Numbered from the stretch's first letter, positions 18,332 through 27,436 are shown. The stretch: 64,000 bases of DNA from Subtercola lobariae (GCF_014640255.1 NZ_BMGP01000003.1:248001-312000), one strand, 5' to 3'. Notes: generated by a model from the letters alone, not told the origin. Made by a program: numbers and translations.

Positions 18332-20101
18332 TCAGAGCGCGTTGACCACGCCGTCGACGGGCACCTCGATGCGTTCGCCGCTCGCGCGGTTCCAGACCTC
18401 GACGGTTTTATCGACCACTCCCCTGCCGACGATCACGATCTTCGGCACACCGATCAACTCAGCGTCACCGAATTTTACTCCCGGCGACACCTTCGGCCGG
18501 TCATCGAACAGCACCGAACGGCCAGAGCGCTCGATGTCGGCGACGATGGTCTCGGCAGCCTCGAAGATGGCATCGTCTTTGCCCGCGCGGCCTGCGACGA
18601 CGACGTGCACGTCGAACGGCGCGACGGCGGGCGGCCAGATGAGGCCGTTCTCGTCGTTGTTGAGCTCGGCGATGATGGCCAGAATGCGGGTGACGCCGAT
18701 TCCGTACGACCCCATGGTGACTGTGACGAGCTTGCCGTTCTCATCGAGAACCTTGAGCCCGAGCGCCTCGGCATACTTGCGGCCGAGCTGAAAGACGTGC
18801 CCGATCTCCATGCCACGAGCAAGTTCGACGGGGCCCGAGCCGTCGGGTGCGGGGTCGCCCGCCTTGACCTCGGCTATCTCGATGGTGCCGTCTGCGGTGA
18901 AGTCGCGCCCGGCGACGAGCCCGAAAACGTGCTTGCCGTGGATGTTCGAGCCGGTGATCCAGCCGCTTCCGTCAACCACGCGCGGGTCGACGAAGTATCG
19001 AATGCCTGTGCTCGACTTCTCGCCGAGCACGGCTCCTTCAGGCGACCAGGGCCCGATGTACCCCTTGACCAGCCCGGGATGCAGTGTGAAGTCGTCTTCG
19101 GTGGCGGCTTCGACTTCGGCGGGCGCGAACGCGACTTCGGCGCGCTTGAGGTCGACTTCGCGGTCGCCCGGCAGACCCACCGCAACGATCTCTCGGGTGT
19201 GGTCGAGGTGGGTGAGGGCGAGCACGACGTTCTTGAGGGTTTCGCTCGCGTTCCACGCCGTGCCGTCGGGGCGTGGATGCACGGCATTCGCCACCTCGAC
19301 CAGCGACGCAATCGTGGGAGTGTCAGGCGTGTCGAGCACCTCGGCGGGAGTCAGTTTCTCGTACGAACGCGTCGGCGGAGCAAGAGTCGTGAACGCCTCG
19401 ACGTTGGCCGCATAGCCGCCGGCCGATCGTACAAACGTGTCTTCGCCCACGAGGGTGGGGTGCAGAAACTCTTCGCTTTTCGAGCCGCCCATGGCGCCGG
19501 CGTCGGCCTTGACGATGACGTATTCGAGGCCGAGGCGGGTGAAGATGCGCTCGTACGCGTCGCGCTGAGCCTGATATGAAACGTCGAGCCCGGCATCGGT
19601 GTAGTCGAACGAGTACGCGTCTTTCATGGTGAACTCGCGGCCGCGCAGAAGGCCTGCACGGGGGCGAGCTTCGTCGCGGTATTTGTCTTGAATCTGGTAG
19701 ATCGAGAGCGGAAGGTCTTTGTAGCTGTTGTAGAGGTCTTTCACGAGCAGGGTGAAGACCTCTTCGTGCGTGGGGGCGAGCACGTACCCGGCGCCGCGGC
19801 GGTCGTTGAGGCGGAACATGCCGTCGCCGTACTCCACGTACCGGCCGCTGACCTCGTAGGGCTCTTTGGGCAGGAGGGCGGGAAAGTGCACCTCGTGGGC
19901 GCCGGCGTTGGTCATCTCTTCGCGGATGATCGCTTCGATTTTGCTCTTCACCCGCAACCCGAGTGGCAGCCAGGCGAAGATGCCGGGGGCTTGCCGGCGA
20001 ATGTAGCCCGCGCGCACGAGCAGGCGGTGGCTGGTCACCTCGGCGTCGGCAGGGTCTTCGCGAAGGGTCTTCAGAAAGTAGTTGGTGAGGCGTGTTGGCA
20101 C
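18332..20101 (-). CDS. proS: Prolyl-tRNA synthetase
   Basis: This 589-residue class II aminoacyl-tRNA synthetase charges tRNA-Pro. The bacterial-type architecture is visible: motif 1/2 catalytic core ([37 protein letters not shown]), an inserted editing (INS) domain in the middle (about residues 230-390), and the C-terminal anticodon-binding domain. The GTG start is 6 nt after TAGACT, so it is likely leaderless. The position upstream of nusA is conserved in actinobacteria, but here the ole operon intervenes. Confidence 0.96.
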   Translation of the reverse strand: MPTRLTNYFLKTLREDPADAEVTSHRLLVRAGYIRRQAPGIFAWLPLGLRVKSKIEAIIREEMTNAGAHEVHFPALLPKEPYEVSGRYVEYGDGMFRLNDRRGAGYVLAPTHEEVFTLLVKDLYNSYKDLPLSIYQIQDKYRDEARPRAGLLRGREFTMKDAYSFDYTDAGLDVSYQAQRDAYERIFTRLGLEYVIVKADAGAMGGSKSEEFLHPTLVGEDTFVRSAGGYAANVEAFTTLAPPTRSYEKLTPAEVLDTPDTPTIASLVEVANAVHPRPDGTAWNASETLKNVVLALTHLDHTREIVAVGLPGDREVDLKRAEVAFAPAEVEAATEDDFTLHPGLVKGYIGPWSPEGAVLGEKSSTGIRYFVDPRVVDGSGWITGSNIHGKHVFGLVAGRDFTADGTIEIAEVKAGDPAPDGSGPVELARGMEIGHVFQLGRKYAEALGLKVLDENGKLVTVTMGSYGIGVTRILAIIAELNNDENGLIWPPAVAPFDVHVVVAGRAGKDDAIFEAAETIVADIERSGRSVLFDDRPKVSPGVKFGDAELIGVPKIVIVGRGVVDKTVEVWNRASGERIEVPVDGVVNAL

Positions 20102-20113
20102 GAGAAGAGTCTA
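20102..20113 (-). promoter_or_regulatory. Leaderless-type -10 box of proS
   Basis: TAGACT at 20108-20113 (minus strand), then 6 nt (CTTCTC), then the GTG start. Confidence 0.5.
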
Positions 20114-20192
20114 TTTGCAGTGCGCTGCGTTGCAGTGCGCCGGGTTACAGTGCGCGGTCAGCTCGCGCTGCACGGCCCGCTCAGGCCGCCGC

Positions 20193-21800
20193 TCACGGCG
20201 TGAGTGCGTGACCACAGGTGCCGCAGAATCGATCGCGCGCATCATTGTGTGCACCACAGCTCGGGCACGGCCGACCGACGACAGCCGGTGACTCCGGGTC
20301 AGCGACGTACGCCGGCACGGCCGTCACTGGCGCCGACGTGACTGGCCCTGGCGCCGACATGGCAGCAACCGGAGTCGGCGTGGCTGCAACTGGAGTCGGC
20401 GCGGCCGCCACCGGCGCTGGCGTCGCGGGAACCGCGACCGACGACTCCACAACGGTCTGCGTCGCGTAACCGACGGCCTGCGCACCGGCGTTGACGGGCG
20501 CACCACCACCGGCCTCGGCACCGCCGCCGGCCTGCGCTGCGCGACGACGCTTGCGCGCACCGCCGAGAACGAGCAGCAGCACCACCACGACGATCACCGC
20601 TACGAGCAGTGCTCCGCCGAGAACGACCCAGATGACCCAACCGGTGGTGTTCTCCTGCGGGAAGGCCGTGATCGCTTTGCTCTGGTACTGCTGCGCGATC
20701 GCATTGTCGGGGTTGGCCGCGAGAGCCTTGCCGAGGTCGTCGGCGGCAGCGTGGTATTTGCCGGCGAAGTACTCGTTCAGCCCGGCGCGAAACTGCTTGT
20801 CGCTGTCGGCGAGTTCGTTCTTGATCGCGTTTCGCGAGAGCAGCGCTGAGATAGTCTCCGGAGCCGCAGCGAAGTTCAGCTGTTGCGTGTCGCTCGAAGG
20901 CCCGAAGCTCACGGTGCCGACTACACCGGCGTTGCCGTCGACCACGGGGCCACCGCTCATACCCGGGCTCATCGCAACGCCGATCTGGGTGAACGGCCCA
21001 CCATCGGTCTGCTGCCGGCCGCTGACCTGACCCTGAGCGAACGTGGGCTCAGGATTGCCGCTCACCAAACTCGTCACGTTACCCGGGTACCCGATGGCGT
21101 CGACTTGCTGCCCCGTGGCGGGCGCGGTCGGCGAGACGACGAGTACGGGAAGCGGCGACGGAGTATCGATCTTGAAGAGGGCGACATCACCCTGACCGAG
21201 TGGCCGATCATCCACCAGCACAGCAGGGTATGACGTCGAGTCATCTGACGAGATGCTGATGGCCGGGTACACCTTCATGGTCAAGACGGGCGGCTCGCCG
21301 GTCTTCTGGCCCTCGACCGGCCAGTTGGCCTCGGCTCCCGCAGCCACGTAGCCTTCTGAGTCAGCCTCGGTGATATCGCCGTTCGAGACTTCGCCCGCGA
21401 GAAAGTCGTCGATGATGCTGGTTTTGCCTTCGGCGACATCGGCGCAGTGGCCCGCGGTGACAACCGAGCCGTCTGAGCTCGCGACGAACCCACTGCAGCT
21501 GAACGACGCATCTACTTCGTCAGACCAGGCAGTGCCGCCGTCTGGGGTCGGAAAGTTCACGTAACCGGCCCAGGTGCCGCTCAAATACACGGTTCCGGCT
21601 TCACCGATTGCGGCGATCTGCTCTTGAGGTAAGGCGGCGGCAGTGTCAGCTCGAGCCGCCGACGCGCCGAACTGAGGGGAGCCGAGTGGCGACGTGCCGA
21701 ACAACGGCGCGCCGATCACGAGGGCCGCCGCGAGTGCGGTGACGATGATCGAGGGCAGACCGAACCGCGCGCGATGACGGCGCGAAGGGGTGAGCGACAC
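20193..21800 (-). CDS. Membrane-anchored trypsin-like serine protease with C-terminal zinc ribbon
   Basis: This protein of about 535 residues has an N-terminal secretion signal, a chymotrypsin-fold protease domain with His (VVTAGHC), Asp (QGDVALFK) and Ser (GMSGGPV), and a TPR-like helical pair (FRAGLNEYFAGKYHAAADDLGKAL). One transmembrane helix follows near residue 390-415, then a Pro/Ala/Val-rich linker with PTPVAA repeats and a C-terminal CPSCG...CGTCG zinc ribbon. The topology implies an extracellular protease and a cytosolic ribbon. The GTG at 21800 is chosen for its GGAGG site and better signal peptide. The substrate is unknown. Confidence 0.83.
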   Translation of the reverse strand: MSLTPSRRHRARFGLPSIIVTALAAALVIGAPLFGTSPLGSPQFGASAARADTAAALPQEQIAAIGEAGTVYLSGTWAGYVNFPTPDGGTAWSDEVDASFSCSGFVASSDGSVVTAGHCADVAEGKTSIIDDFLAGEVSNGDITEADSEGYVAAGAEANWPVEGQKTGEPPVLTMKVYPAISISSDDSTSYPAVLVDDRPLGQGDVALFKIDTPSPLPVLVVSPTAPATGQQVDAIGYPGNVTSLVSGNPEPTFAQGQVSGRQQTDGGPFTQIGVAMSPGMSGGPVVDGNAGVVGTVSFGPSSDTQQLNFAAAPETISALLSRNAIKNELADSDKQFRAGLNEYFAGKYHAAADDLGKALAANPDNAIAQQYQSKAITAFPQENTTGWVIWVVLGGALLVAVIVVVVLLLVLGGARKRRRAAQAGGGAEAGGGAPVNAGAQAVGYATQTVVESSVAVPATPAPVAAAPTPVAATPTPVAAMSAPGPVTSAPVTAVPAYVADPESPAVVGRPCPSCGAHNDARDRFCGTCGHALTP

Positions 21801-21811
21801 GAGGGCCTCCG

Positions 21812-21853
21812 GTATAGTGAGCATTCATTAGTTACAAGGAATTCTCACTATAC
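21812..21853. promoter_or_regulatory. 15-bp-arm inverted repeat upstream of the protease
   Basis: GTATAGTGAGCATTC (21812-21826) is mirrored by GAATTCTCACTATAC (21839-21853) with one mismatch and a 12-nt spacer. Both arms contain TATAGT. The minus-strand copy could be the protease -10 box. There is no U-tract after it, so an operator is more likely than a terminator for the upstream MFS gene. Confidence 0.6.
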
Positions 21854-21873
21854 ACAATCTCGGTGCCGTTACC

Positions 21874-23286
21874 TCAGCGATTCTCGGTGATCTCGTCGCT
21901 CAGAACATCGTCGCGCAACCGCTCACGCTCAACCTCGGGCGACGGGGCACGTTCATCTGCCAGGAGCCGCGGCTCCGCGATCTCGCCCGCCACACCGGGG
22001 GTCTCGAGCACGTCGATGCTGCGCCCATCGCCGTCATGACTGATGACGAAATGGGGAGAGTCACGCAAGTGCATCTCAATGCGCAGATGCTGGTGCCTGA
22101 TCATCCAGATCAACCCGACGATTGCTGCGGCGAAGCCCGAGGCGGCACCCAATGCGATAGCCCAGCGCGGGCCGAAACTGTCGGCCACCCAGCCTACGAT
22201 CGGCGCACCGATGGGGGTTCCGCCCATGAAGATGGCCATGTAGAGCGCCATCACCCGCCCGCGGAATTCGGGCGCCGTGGTCATCTGCACCGTGCCGTTC
22301 GCGGTGGTCATCAGGGTTTGACCGGCGAAACCGAGAAGCACCAATGTCGACGCGAAGGTGAAGTACGAGGGCGCGAGCGCGCCCAACAGACAGGCCAGGC
22401 CGAAGAGAGCGGATGCGCCGAAGATCAACCGCATGCGTGGGGTCTCGCGGCGCGCCGAGAGCAGGGCTCCGGCCACCGAGCCCACCGCGAGCACAGATGA
22501 AAGTAATCCGAACGCCGTCGAGTCGAGATGAAAGGTGACCGTGGTCATTGTCGAGGTGAAGATCTGAAAGTTCAGCCCGAAGGTGCCGATGATGGCGATG
22601 ACGATGAGCACGATCACGATGTCTGGCCGTTTCGACACGTATCTGAACCCGCCCATCAGCTGGCCCGGTCCACCGCGCCCGGCCTTTTTTGTGCGCAGGG
22701 CTTCGCGGTGCATCCGGGTCAGCGAGAAGAGAACGGCACCGAAACTCACCGCGTTGATCAGAAACACCCAGCCGGCGCCGATGACCGCGATCAGCACGCC
22801 GGCGATGGCCGGGCCGATCATGCGAGCCGCGTTGAACGACGCCGAGTTGAGTGCGACAGCGTTCGAGAGATTTCCGTCGGAGACGAGGTTCGACACGAAT
22901 GACTGGCGAGCGGGGGCATCGAACGCCGACGTGATGCCTAAGAGCAGCGCAAAGATATACACCTGCCAGAGTTGGGCGGCACCGCTCAGCACAATGAGCC
23001 CGAGACCCAGGCCCAGGATGCCCATCACCCCTTGCGTGAGCATGAGGAGTTTGCGGCGGTCGAAGCGGTCGGCGACGAGGCCCGTCCAGGGCACCAAGAT
23101 GAGCTGCGGGCCGAGCTGGAGGGCCATGACGGCACCGACGGCGACGGCGTTGTTGTTGGTGAGGTGGGTGAGAACGATCCAGTCTTGGGCGGTGCGCTGC
23201 ATCCATGTGCCCACGTTCGAGACGAGGGCGCCGCCGAACCAGATGCGGTAGTTGTAGTCGCTGAGCGAGCGGAACATGGCGCTCAT
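21874..23286 (-). CDS. MFS transporter, EntS-like (MFS_3) family
   Basis: This 470-residue protein has about 12 membrane segments and the typical N-terminus of the EntS/MFS_3 group (FRSLSDYNYRIWFGGALVSNVGTWMQRTAQDW), with the A-loop motif GLVADRFDRRKLL. Members export siderophores, drugs or other metabolites. A long hydrophilic C-terminal tail of about 60 residues follows the last helix. It is downstream of a MarR regulator with overlapping reading frames between them, so it is probably the regulated efflux target. The substrate is unknown. Confidence 0.85.
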   Translation of the reverse strand: MSAMFRSLSDYNYRIWFGGALVSNVGTWMQRTAQDWIVLTHLTNNNAVAVGAVMALQLGPQLILVPWTGLVADRFDRRKLLMLTQGVMGILGLGLGLIVLSGAAQLWQVYIFALLLGITSAFDAPARQSFVSNLVSDGNLSNAVALNSASFNAARMIGPAIAGVLIAVIGAGWVFLINAVSFGAVLFSLTRMHREALRTKKAGRGGPGQLMGGFRYVSKRPDIVIVLIVIAIIGTFGLNFQIFTSTMTTVTFHLDSTAFGLLSSVLAVGSVAGALLSARRETPRMRLIFGASALFGLACLLGALAPSYFTFASTLVLLGFAGQTLMTTANGTVQMTTAPEFRGRVMALYMAIFMGGTPIGAPIVGWVADSFGPRWAIALGAASGFAAAIVGLIWMIRHQHLRIEMHLRDSPHFVISHDGDGRSIDVLETPGVAGEIAEPRLLADERAPSPEVERERLRDDVLSDEITENR

Positions 23287-23471
23287 GAGCGGCGCCCAGT
23301 AGTCAGTGCGCGTGCGGCGGCCGATGTGGGCGTGAACACGGCGGCATCAGCGGATGCGGCGGCATCAGCGGATGCGGCGGCATCAGCGGATGCGGCGGCG
23401 TCAGCGGATGCGGCGGCGGATGCGGATGCGCCGGACGTGCTCGAACAGTCGAAGAATGTCACCCAGCTCAA
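23283..23471 (-). CDS. Possible small repeat peptide between marR and the MFS gene
   Basis: A 62-codon frame with a TTG start overlaps the marR stop by 4 nt (TTGA), and its stop overlaps the MFS ATG (ATGA). Most of it is an ADAAAS hexapeptide repeat encoded by an 18-bp tandem repeat. Coupled overlaps on both sides look operon-like, yet the composition is low-complexity and there is no recognisable family. It may serve only to carry ribosomes from marR to the transporter gene, or be non-coding. Confidence 0.3.
   Translation of the reverse strand: MSWVTFFDCSSTSGASASAAASADAAASADAAASADAAASADAAVFTPTSAAARALTTGRRS
23338..23409. repeat. 18-bp tandem repeat, four copies
   Basis: GCGGCGGCATCAGCGGAT repeats four times with single-base changes (23338-23355, 23356-23373, 23374-23391, 23392-23409), followed by a degenerate tail. 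It lies between marR and the MFS gene. Confidence 0.9.
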
Positions 23472-23938
23472 CTGTCGGCCAGCCCGCGCAGAATCGTCGC
23501 CGCGCGGTCGAGGGTGAGCCGATCATCCGGAGTCAGCTCGGCGAGCCGCTGGTACAGCCAGGCATCGCGGCGTCGGCGGGTCTCTGCGACCAGTGCCCTG
23601 CCTGACTCGGTCAGCGAGATCACCACTTTTCGGCCGTCGTGTTCAGATGGGGTGCGACTCGCGTAGCCCGCGGCGACCACCGCGTTGATGGTGCGGTTCA
23701 TCGATGGCGGCGTCACCCGCTCGAACGAGGCGAGCGTGCCGGGAGTGCTCGGCCCGTGATTGAGCAGGTAGCCCAGGATGGCCGACTGCGAATCGCTCAG
23801 TTCATCGTCGGCCTTCTCGTTGCGCAGACGGCGTGAGACACGCAAGATCGCGGGCCGCAGTTGAGCGGAGAGTTCGCCGGCGGCAACACGCTTGGGCGGG
23901 GCGATGGAGGGTGCCGAGGTGGGGCTCGATTCGGTCAT
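23468..23938 (-). CDS. MarR-family transcriptional regulator
   Basis: This 156-residue winged-helix protein has the MarR pattern: the helical N-terminus LRPAILRVSRRLRNEK, the recognition region STPGTLASFERVTPPSMNRTINAVVAAGYASRTPSEHDGRKVVISLTESG with the conserved D-x-R wing, and C-terminal dimerisation helices. Such proteins usually repress adjacent efflux genes and release DNA on binding a ligand. A perfect palindrome (ATTAGC-CGA-GCTAAT) lies just upstream of its own -10 box, which suggests autorepression of marR and the MFS gene. Confidence 0.9.
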   Translation of the reverse strand: MTESSPTSAPSIAPPKRVAAGELSAQLRPAILRVSRRLRNEKADDELSDSQSAILGYLLNHGPSTPGTLASFERVTPPSMNRTINAVVAAGYASRTPSEHDGRKVVISLTESGRALVAETRRRRDAWLYQRLAELTPDDRLTLDRAATILRGLADS

Positions 23939-23950
23939 CTTCTTAGCCTA
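23939..23950 (-). promoter_or_regulatory. Leaderless-type -10 box of marR
   Basis: TAGGCT at 23945-23950 (minus strand) is 6 nt before the marR ATG. The AAGAAG between them could also serve as a weak ribosome-binding site. Confidence 0.45.
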
Positions 23951-23954
23951 ACTC

Positions 23955-23969
23955 ATTAGCCGAGCTAAT
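23955..23969. promoter_or_regulatory. Candidate MarR operator
   Basis: ATTAGC-CGA-GCTAAT is a perfect 6+3+6 palindrome in AT-rich sequence, placed between the expected -35 and -10 regions of marR. Confidence 0.6.
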
Positions 23970-24099
23970 TAGCTTTTGCGAAGGAACGTGTGGCGTGCGG
24001 TTCGAAAGTGCACGCGCAATCCCCGGGAAATCACGGTCACATGGTCATAATTGAGGCATACTCACGCGCGTCATCGTCAACCTGAGCCGCCAGACGATA

Positions 24100-24702
24100 T
24101 CACTGCCACAGTGCGGCGCGCACGCCGTCGGGGGCCGTGAAGACTTCGCGTTCAGACATGCCGAGTTTCGTCGCCACCCGCATTGACGCGGTGTTGCGTA
24201 CGTCGATCATCGCGATCGGAGTGCGATCTGCTGGCGGCTGGTCGGATGCCCGGGGCGAGTCAGCGAGGTCGGCACGGTGCCTATACAGAGCGAGCGCGGC
24301 GCAGGCCCCAGCCGTTGCCAGCCCCCTGCCCTGAAACTCGCGGCCCAAGCGCCAGCCGACTTCGATGCGGCCGACCGGGCCCCACGGTCTGCTCCACGGT
24401 TGAAGACCGACGAACCCGGCCACCTGGCGCCGAGCATCCGGTGCCTCGCTACCCGGCCGCAACACGGTCAACGCGAACAGACAGACACCCGTCGTCGAGG
24501 CGAGGTGCTGCTGCCGCGCGACGAAATCGACGTACCACTCGAGTGTTTGGGTCGCCCCATTCGAGATGTAGCGCATCACCTCGGCGTCATCGAAAAGCCG
24601 AAACCACTCGGCGGCATCGCTGTCGAGCGGCACCCGCAGCTGAAACTCGGGCGACGCGAACACCGGCGGCTCGAACTTGTGCGTTCCGCCCTCAGGCGTC
24701 AC
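24100..24702 (-). CDS. GNAT-family N-acetyltransferase (RimJ/RimL type)
   Basis: This 200-residue acetyltransferase has the RimL-like pattern: a strand LRVPLDSDAAEWFRLFDDAEVMRYISNG near the N-terminus, the core GRIEVGWRLGREFQGRGLATAGACAALA with the acetyl-CoA-binding loop, and the terminal NTASMRVATKLGMSEREVF motif typical of ribosomal-protein or small-molecule acetyltransferases. A segment of about 12 residues before NTASMRVA (ASDQPPADRTPI) looks inserted. The GTG start has no clear ribosome-binding site. The substrate is unknown. It sits between ispG and marR. Confidence 0.82.
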   Translation of the reverse strand: MTPEGGTHKFEPPVFASPEFQLRVPLDSDAAEWFRLFDDAEVMRYISNGATQTLEWYVDFVARQQHLASTTGVCLFALTVLRPGSEAPDARRQVAGFVGLQPWSRPWGPVGRIEVGWRLGREFQGRGLATAGACAALALYRHRADLADSPRASDQPPADRTPIAMIDVRNTASMRVATKLGMSEREVFTAPDGVRAALWQ

Positions 24703-24759
24703 GAGCGGGCGGCGTCGACACCAACGACCATGCGAACCAGCAACCGACGACGCACGGGC

Positions 24760-25911
24760 TCAGCCCGCGGTCACAACCTGGGGGCTACCGAGTTCGCCGG
24801 GCGGCATCTCGGCGGCCATCCGGTTCGCCTCTTCGATGAGTGTCGCGACGATCTCCGACTCGGGCACCGTCTTGATGACCTCGCCGCGTACGAAGATCTG
24901 GCCTTTGCCGTTGCCCGACGCCACCCCGAGGTCGGCGTCACGCGCCTCGCCGGGGCCGTTCACGACACAACCCATCACAGCCACGCGGAGAGGAACGGTC
25001 ATGCCCTCGAGCCCGTCGGTCACGTCGTTCGCAAGCTTGTACACATCGACCTGCGCACGGCCGCACGAGGGGCACGACACGATTTCGAGCTTACGTTCGC
25101 GCAGGTTCAGCGACTGCAGAATCTGCAAACCAACCTTGACCTCTTGCGCGGGCGGGGCCGAAAGCGACACCCGAATCGTGTCGCCGATGCCCTCTGACAG
25201 CAGAATGCCGAACGCTGTCGCCGACTTGATGGTGCCCTGAAACTCAGGGCCCGCCTCGGTCACACCGAGATGCAACGGCCAGTCGCCCCGCTCGGCGAGC
25301 TGCCGATACGCCTTCACCATCACGATGGGGTCGTTGTGCTTCACCGAGATCTTGAAGTCGTGAAAATCATGTTCTTCGAAGAGCGAAGCCTCCCAGACCG
25401 CACTCTCGACGAGAGCTTCTGGCGTGGCTTTGCCGTACTTCGCGAGGATGCTCGGCTCGAGTGACCCGGCATTCACCCCGATGCGGATGCTCACCCCCGC
25501 AGCCTTGGCAGCCGCAGCGATCTTGCCCACCTGGTCATCGAACTTGCGAATGTTGCCCGGGTTCACCCGCACACCCGCACACCCGGCATCGATGGCCGCG
25601 AACACGTAGTTCGGCTGAAAGTGGATGTCAGCGATCACCGGTATCTGGCTCTTCTTCGCAATGATGGGCAGCGCCTCGGCGTCATCACGGCTCGGCACGG
25701 CCACGCGCACGATATCGCAGCCCGATGCCGTCAGTTCAGCGATCTGCTGCAACGTCGCGTTGATGTTGGTCGTCGGCGTCGTGCACATCGACTGAACACT
25801 GATTTGCGCGTCACCGCCTACCAGCACCTTGCCGACCTTGATCTGACGAGATTTGCGTCGGGGGGCGAGAGTCTCGACGACTTTCGGCATACCCAGATTG
25901 ATTGCAGCCAC
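24760..25911 (-). CDS. ispG: 4-hydroxy-3-methylbut-2-enyl-diphosphate synthase IspG
   Basis: This 383-residue iron-sulfur enzyme of the MEP isoprenoid pathway converts methylerythritol cyclodiphosphate to HMBPP. The TIM-barrel N-terminus ([20 protein letters not shown]) and the C-terminal [4Fe-4S] ligands (CPSCGR and [10 protein letters not shown]) are intact. The GTG start lies 6 nt after TAAGCT, so it is probably leaderless. Together with dxr 4.5 kb upstream this places two MEP-pathway steps in the window. The two-component/SHOCT genes interrupt the usual dxr-M50-ispG order. Confidence 0.97.
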   Translation of the reverse strand: MAAINLGMPKVVETLAPRRKSRQIKVGKVLVGGDAQISVQSMCTTPTTNINATLQQIAELTASGCDIVRVAVPSRDDAEALPIIAKKSQIPVIADIHFQPNYVFAAIDAGCAGVRVNPGNIRKFDDQVGKIAAAAKAAGVSIRIGVNAGSLEPSILAKYGKATPEALVESAVWEASLFEEHDFHDFKISVKHNDPIVMVKAYRQLAERGDWPLHLGVTEAGPEFQGTIKSATAFGILLSEGIGDTIRVSLSAPPAQEVKVGLQILQSLNLRERKLEIVSCPSCGRAQVDVYKLANDVTDGLEGMTVPLRVAVMGCVVNGPGEARDADLGVASGNGKGQIFVRGEVIKTVPESEIVATLIEEANRMAAEMPPGELGSPQVVTAG

Positions 25912-25923
25912 GATTCGAGCTTA
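25912..25923 (-). promoter_or_regulatory. Leaderless-type -10 box of ispG
   Basis: TAAGCT at 25918-25923 (minus strand), then CGAATC, then the GTG start. Confidence 0.5.
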
Positions 25924-25980
25924 CCCGCACTGAGTTGGCCGAAGCCCGTGCACCGCTACCCGAGCAGCGAATCGCGTGGC

Positions 25981-26412
25981 TCAGGCGGTCGGCGGGGTCG
26001 GCGGTGTCGGGCCGGGGCGGTTCGCGCGCAAGACTTCGAGGCGGGCGCGGTACTCCACCTCGTCGATGTCGCCCTGAGCGAAACGTTCCGCGAGGGTCTT
26101 CTCGGCTTCGCTGCTGCCGGATGCTCCGCCCCAGCCACCACCGAAACCACCGTAACCCTGGCCCCCGCCCCAGCCGGGTCGCCCACCCCAGGCGCCAGGG
26201 TACCCGCCGTTCGCGGCCCAGAACCTGCGACGCCGACGCGTCGCGAGAGACACGATGAGAATGATGACGCCGATCCAGAACAGCGGAATCAGCAGAAACA
26301 GAAACCCGAAACCGCCGGGGTGCCAGCCCATCGGCCCCCAGTGAGTGAGGGCCGCAGTGACGGGCTCGGCAGCGGGCGCTGCAGTAGTTGCTGCGAGAAC
26401 AGAAGTGAACAC
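25981..26412 (-). CDS. SHOCT-domain membrane protein
   Basis: This protein of about 143 residues has one strong membrane helix (GFGFLFLLIPLFWIGVIILIV), a basic RRRRR stop-transfer sequence, a Gly/Trp/Tyr-rich linker and a C-terminal SHOCT module (AEKTLAERFAQGDIDEVEYRARLEVL). SHOCT domains are oligomerisation or anchoring modules in short bacterial proteins. The GTG at 26412 follows an AAAGGA site; the longer frame to 26466 is rejected. It is the next gene after a NarL-type two-component pair, and a shared palindrome upstream suggests control by that regulator. Confidence 0.8.
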   Translation of the reverse strand: MFTSVLAATTAAPAAEPVTAALTHWGPMGWHPGGFGFLFLLIPLFWIGVIILIVSLATRRRRRFWAANGGYPGAWGGRPGWGGGQGYGGFGGGWGGASGSSEAEKTLAERFAQGDIDEVEYRARLEVLRANRPGPTPPTPPTA

Positions 26413-26516
26413 GATGAGTTGTCCTTTCGAATGCGAGCCCGTTAGAGGCGCGGGCCTGTCACTCAAGACTCGTCGTGCAGCTCGATTCGCACATCGGCCG
26501 GGTGGAGCATCCGCTC

Positions 26517-26531
26517 TACTCCCACGGGAGT
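26517..26531. promoter_or_regulatory. TACTCCC-AC-GGGAGT palindrome upstream of the SHOCT gene
   Basis: The sequence is nearly identical to the perfect palindrome upstream of the sensor kinase (28907-28922). It lies 105 nt before the SHOCT start and is a candidate binding site of the linked response regulator. Confidence 0.55.
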
Positions 26532-26608
26532 GGCTGCGAGAGGCGCTCGTGACCGCGTGTGGTACTCGCGCATGGTACTGCGGTACCGCTAGCGACGGCC
26601 GGCCGGCT

Positions 26609-26715
26609 AGTTGCGGCGTGTCTGGTTGCGGCCCGTCTGGCTGCGGCCCATTTTATTGCGGCCCGTCGAGCTGCCCTTCGAGCTGCGGCCCGTCGAATCG
26701 CGGCCCGGTCCGGCC
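26609..26715. repeat. Degenerate 15-bp tandem repeat
   Basis: Units of the type TTGCGGCCCGTCTGG recur about six times with drift between the response-regulator stop and the SHOCT gene. No convincing gene is present here. Confidence 0.7.
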
Positions 26716-26728
26716 AGTCAGCCTCGCG

Positions 26729-27436
26729 CTACTTCCAGCCCGGCCGAACCAGGCCGGCCTCATAGGCCACCACCACGAGCTGAGCCCGATCGCGCGCGGC
26801 GAGTTTCGTCATGGTGCGCGACACGTGCGTCTTCACGGTCAGCGGGCTCAGAAAGAGTTTCGTGGCGATTTCACCGTTCGTGAGCCCGGCACCGACGAGC
26901 GTCAGCACTTCGCGTTCGCGTTCGGTCAGGGCCGCGAGTGAAGCGTGCGGCGCACCCTCGGTCAGGCTGGCGGCGACCCGTTCGAGCAGACGGCGGGTAA
27001 CGCTCGGCGACAGCAGAGCATCCCCACCGGCCACCACCCGCACCGCCCTGATCAGCTCGACCGGCTCGGTGTCTTTCACGAGAAATCCGCTGGCGCCGGC
27101 GCGAATGGCCCGGCCGACGTACTCGTCGAGTTCGAAGGTGGTGACAATGACGATGTGAGTCGATGCGAGCGCGGGGTCAGCGACGATCTGCTCGGTTGCC
27201 CAGAGCCCGTCGCCGTCAGGCATGCGGATGTCGAGCAGCGCCACGTCGGGCCTCAGCCGGGTGACCACGTCGACCACTTCTGTGCCGGTGCCCGCGGTGC
27301 CCACCACGTCGATGTCGGGTTCGTTCGAGAGCAACGCGGTGAACCCCGCACGAATGAGGTGCTGGTCGTCGGCGATGACGACGCGGATGCTCGGCGGCAC
27401 TGTGCCCGTCGAAGGCGTGCGCGCGAGCGCTGTCAC
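26729..27436 (-). CDS. NarL/LuxR-family response regulator
   Basis: This 235-residue two-component regulator has a receiver domain with the phosphorylation site DVALLDIRMPDGDG, conserved Thr/Lys (IVTTFEL, GFLVKD) and a C-terminal LuxR helix-turn-helix (LTEREREVLTLVGAGLTNGEIATKLFLSPLTVKTHVSR). Its start overlaps the histidine-kinase stop by 4 nt, so the pair is co-translated. Probable DNA targets are the TACTCCC-N2-GGGAGTA palindromes upstream of the kinase and the SHOCT gene. Confidence 0.93.
   Translation of the reverse strand: MTALARTPSTGTVPPSIRVVIADDQHLIRAGFTALLSNEPDIDVVGTAGTGTEVVDVVTRLRPDVALLDIRMPDGDGLWATEQIVADPALASTHIVIVTTFELDEYVGRAIRAGASGFLVKDTEPVELIRAVRVVAGGDALLSPSVTRRLLERVAASLTEGAPHASLAALTEREREVLTLVGAGLTNGEIATKLFLSPLTVKTHVSRTMTKLAARDRAQLVVVAYEAGLVRPGWK

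Noticed and set aside
17879-19579. A 566-codon plus-strand frame
   Set aside because: Antisense to oleA and proS, with composition typical of a high-GC shadow frame and no domain.
20114-20192. T-box or other riboswitch near proS
   Set aside because: The proS promoter appears leaderless, so no long leader exists. The gap downstream shows only GCAGTGCG-like short repeats.
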